This document shows, piece by piece, positions 62,916-64,000 of a stretch of 64,000 nucleotides of DNA. The notes beneath the pieces are model-generated. The model saw nothing but the letters and a program-made list of their open reading frames with translations. It was not told the origin of the DNA and did no database searches. Source of the DNA: Eubacterium sp. AF16-48 (GTDB lineage: Bacteria > Bacillota > Clostridia > Lachnospirales > Lachnospiraceae); the NCBI RefSeq assembly GCF_003479405.1, contig NZ_QUHB01000005.1:1-64000 (forward strand), in the 5' to 3' direction. The first letter of the stretch is position 1, and the number at the start of each line of letters is the position of its first letter. The translations under genes were made by a program, and so were the position numbers.

Positions 62916-62976
62916 CTAGATACGCATTAGAGACATCTCTGTCCTAATGCCATCTAGTTAGGGAGAAAATCTCCCT
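62916..62976. other. Candidate oriT stem-loops
   Basis: Upstream of the mob genes, ctagat (62916-62921) pairs with atctag (62952-62957), enclosing gcattag/ctaatgc (62924-62930/62944-62950). A second hairpin, agggaga-aaa-tctccct, is at 62960-62976. Nested inverted repeats beside relaxase and MobC genes are the usual signature of a transfer origin; the nic site cannot be named. Confidence 0.5.
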
Positions 62977-62996
62977 AAAACCCTCTGTTTATGGAA

Positions 62997-63210
62997 GTGG
63001 GGGCGCTTTTTGCCCCCACTTTGCTACTTTGGGGGCGCTTTCTGCCCCCACTTTGTTATTTTGGGGGCGCTTTCTGCCCCCACTTTTATACTGAATTCAA
63101 TCCGGTTTTTATCGTGTCCGAATTGCGGGGGCGCTTTTTGCCCCCACTTTGACATTTTGGGGGCACTTTCTGCCCCCACTTTGCTGTTTTGGGGGCGCTT
63201 TCTGCCCCCA
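62997..63210. repeat. Six G5C-hairpin units in 32-bp register
   Basis: Units gggggcgctttctgccccc (third and fourth-position variants) start at 62999, 63031, 63063, 63127, 63159 and 63191: steps of 32, 32, 64, 32, 32 bp. Each forms a six-pair ggggg-c/g-ccccc stem with a T-rich loop. The slot at 63095 holds unrelated DNA. Spacer cactttg is conserved. The period is not a multiple of three, so this is not coding. Confidence 0.9.
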
Positions 63211-63229
63211 CACATCAAAATCCGGTTTC

Positions 63230-64000
63230 TCATGCCCTGACTGGTTCATCTGCTCGCTTATTCATCCTGTTCAGATTAAGCTTTGCCGCCACAAGCCACT
63301 CGTTGTAATCCTTATATCCGGCTGGAGGCGGACAGTCTTCTACCTCATATCCAAGCTCATAATACTTTCTCATAAGTTCAGCTGCTGCTTTTCTCCCCGG
63401 CTCATCTCTATCAAGGCAGAACCGGATGGAAGTAATCTGCGGATGTTCCCGAAGAAAAGTCTCAAGTGGTGCATCTGCAAGCATCCCAAGTGCCAGCTTA
63501 TTTGATTCATAATCCGTGAAGATATCCACATAACTCATAAGGTCGATTGCAGCCTCAAATACTACAAGCTCTGTACTGTTAACATTTACTACATTAAATC
63601 CATAGTTTTTATCATTGCCTGTGACATCACACTTGAATGGCTTGCCCTGCTTATCAAACACGCCCCTCATACTTGCAAATCTTGTCACTCCATTTTTATC
63701 ATTTCCCTTGAAAACAACATTGTGGTAATGCCTGCTCTCATAAATCAGTCCGTCTTTTAAAAAAAGATCTATGACTGCTCTGCTGATTCCTCTCTCCTGA
63801 TTCAGATATGAAATAAGATAGGAATTATCTCCTGCCGGTTCCGGTAGGACAAACGGCTTTCTCTCCTCTGCCTGCTTCTGCGATACCTGATGAACAAGAG
63901 GCTGCTTTACAGGCTTCTCAATTCTTCTGTATCCTGCGAAATCTAAAAGCCAGAACACAGCCTCTTTTACACTCATTCTACAAAATACCCGTAAGAAATC
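63230..64000 (-). CDS. TOPRIM/DUF3991 primase-like protein, 5' end outside window
   Basis: The visible 257 residues include SYLISYLNQERGISRAVIDL, the DUF3991-like part FKGNDKNGVTRFASMRG and a TOPRIM domain with LVVFEAAIDLMSYVDIF and SIRFCLDRDEPGRKAAAELM. The frame is open through 64000 (DFLRVFCR before the internal Met), so the start lies beyond the edge. Such proteins are likely primases used after transfer. The hairpin array begins 20 bases past its stop. Confidence 0.85.
   Translation of the reverse strand, partial: DFLRVFCRMSVKEAVFWLLDFAGYRRIEKPVKQPLVHQVSQKQAEERKPFVLPEPAGDNSYLISYLNQERGISRAVIDLFLKDGLIYESRHYHNVVFKGNDKNGVTRFASMRGVFDKQGKPFKCDVTGNDKNYGFNVVNVNSTELVVFEAAIDLMSYVDIFTDYESNKLALGMLADAPLETFLREHPQITSIRFCLDRDEPGRKAAAELMRKYYELGYEVEDCPPPAGYKDYNEWLVAAKLNLNRMNKRADEPVRA

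Larger units (their letters stand above)
20320..64000. mobile_element. Integrative conjugative element, Tn916/Tn1549-like, partial
   Basis: A tyrosine integrase at the edge, an accessory regulatory zone, and a complete-looking set of relaxase, MobC, coupling protein, VirB4, VirB6, PrgI, pilin-like and cell-wall hydrolase genes make this an autonomous conjugative element. It continues past 64000 because the TOPRIM gene is open there. Transfer genes share one orientation. Confidence 0.9.

Noticed and set aside
62997..63210. CRISPR array
   Set aside because: Units are perfect-register palindromes with near-constant 13-bp linkers rather than unique spacers, and no cas gene is nearby.
63010..63240. 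Rightward ORF (repetitive Gly/Phe/Cys/Pro protein) across the hairpin array
   Set aside because: The 32-bp unit is not a multiple of three, so the frame is an accident of the repeat.

Overview
The window looks like a chromosome segment of a gut-type Lachnospiraceae (Firmicutes, Clostridia). The evidence is AT-rich coding DNA, AGGAGG-type ribosome sites with some GTG and TTG starts, a LacI-controlled maltodextrin operon, and a Tn916/Tn1549-style conjugative element. The species assignment is inference; no rRNA or core marker set is present.

Region A (1-8.5 kb, chromosome): tRNA-Tyr(GUA), a small XRE regulator, a small ORF with its own terminator, then a leftward alpha-glucan operon. The operon is malE-like lipoprotein, two permeases, amylomaltase (malQ), a LacI repressor and a DUF624 membrane protein. 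Two GGAAACGTTT operators 36 bp apart flank the malE promoter.

Region B (8.6-20.3 kb, mosaic island): both edges carry a copy of the 3' end of a methionyl-tRNA synthetase-type tRNA-binding domain (...[11 protein letters not shown]). Between them are a WHH-nuclease toxin fragment, a chimeric macro-domain gene, a serine-recombinase remnant and an envelope-lipid cluster (PLD-type synthase, two-component system, FUSC-like protein, CDP-alcohol phosphatidyltransferase). These are followed by gene fragments (citrate synthase, hemolysin III, truA), an O-acetyltransferase, an arsenic operon whose permease has an internal deletion, and a flavodoxin-fold reductase.

Region C (20.4-64 kb, integrative conjugative element, right end outside the window): the tyrosine integrase lies at the left edge. 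Next is a regulatory zone (RHH protein, DUF6462-like protein, MazF-like protein, two catalytically degenerate resolvase-fold proteins, four XRE-type regulators, small proteins). An SOS cassette follows: a Y-family polymerase, a LexA DNA-binding domain with no protease, and a divergent XRE-S24 repressor. A more AT-rich cargo (MerR regulator, ABC-2 exporter, two-component system) sits at 29.6-35.9 kb. From 64 kb down to a terminator at 36 kb every gene but the inserted regulator belongs to a leftward transfer operon: TOPRIM protein, MobC, relaxase, coupling protein, pilin-like protein, VirB6, PrgI, VirB4, NlpC/P60 hydrolase, a 2,550-residue ArdC-like/methylase/SNF2 protein, sortase, tandem SpoVG and a coiled-coil protein.

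The most unusual signals are a TnpV gene with its own ribosome site in another frame of the giant gene's linker (45.2-45.6 kb), six G5C hairpins in exact 32-bp register next to a candidate oriT (63.0-63.2 kb), the duplicated metG 3' ends flanking region B, and a paired set of degenerate resolvase proteins.
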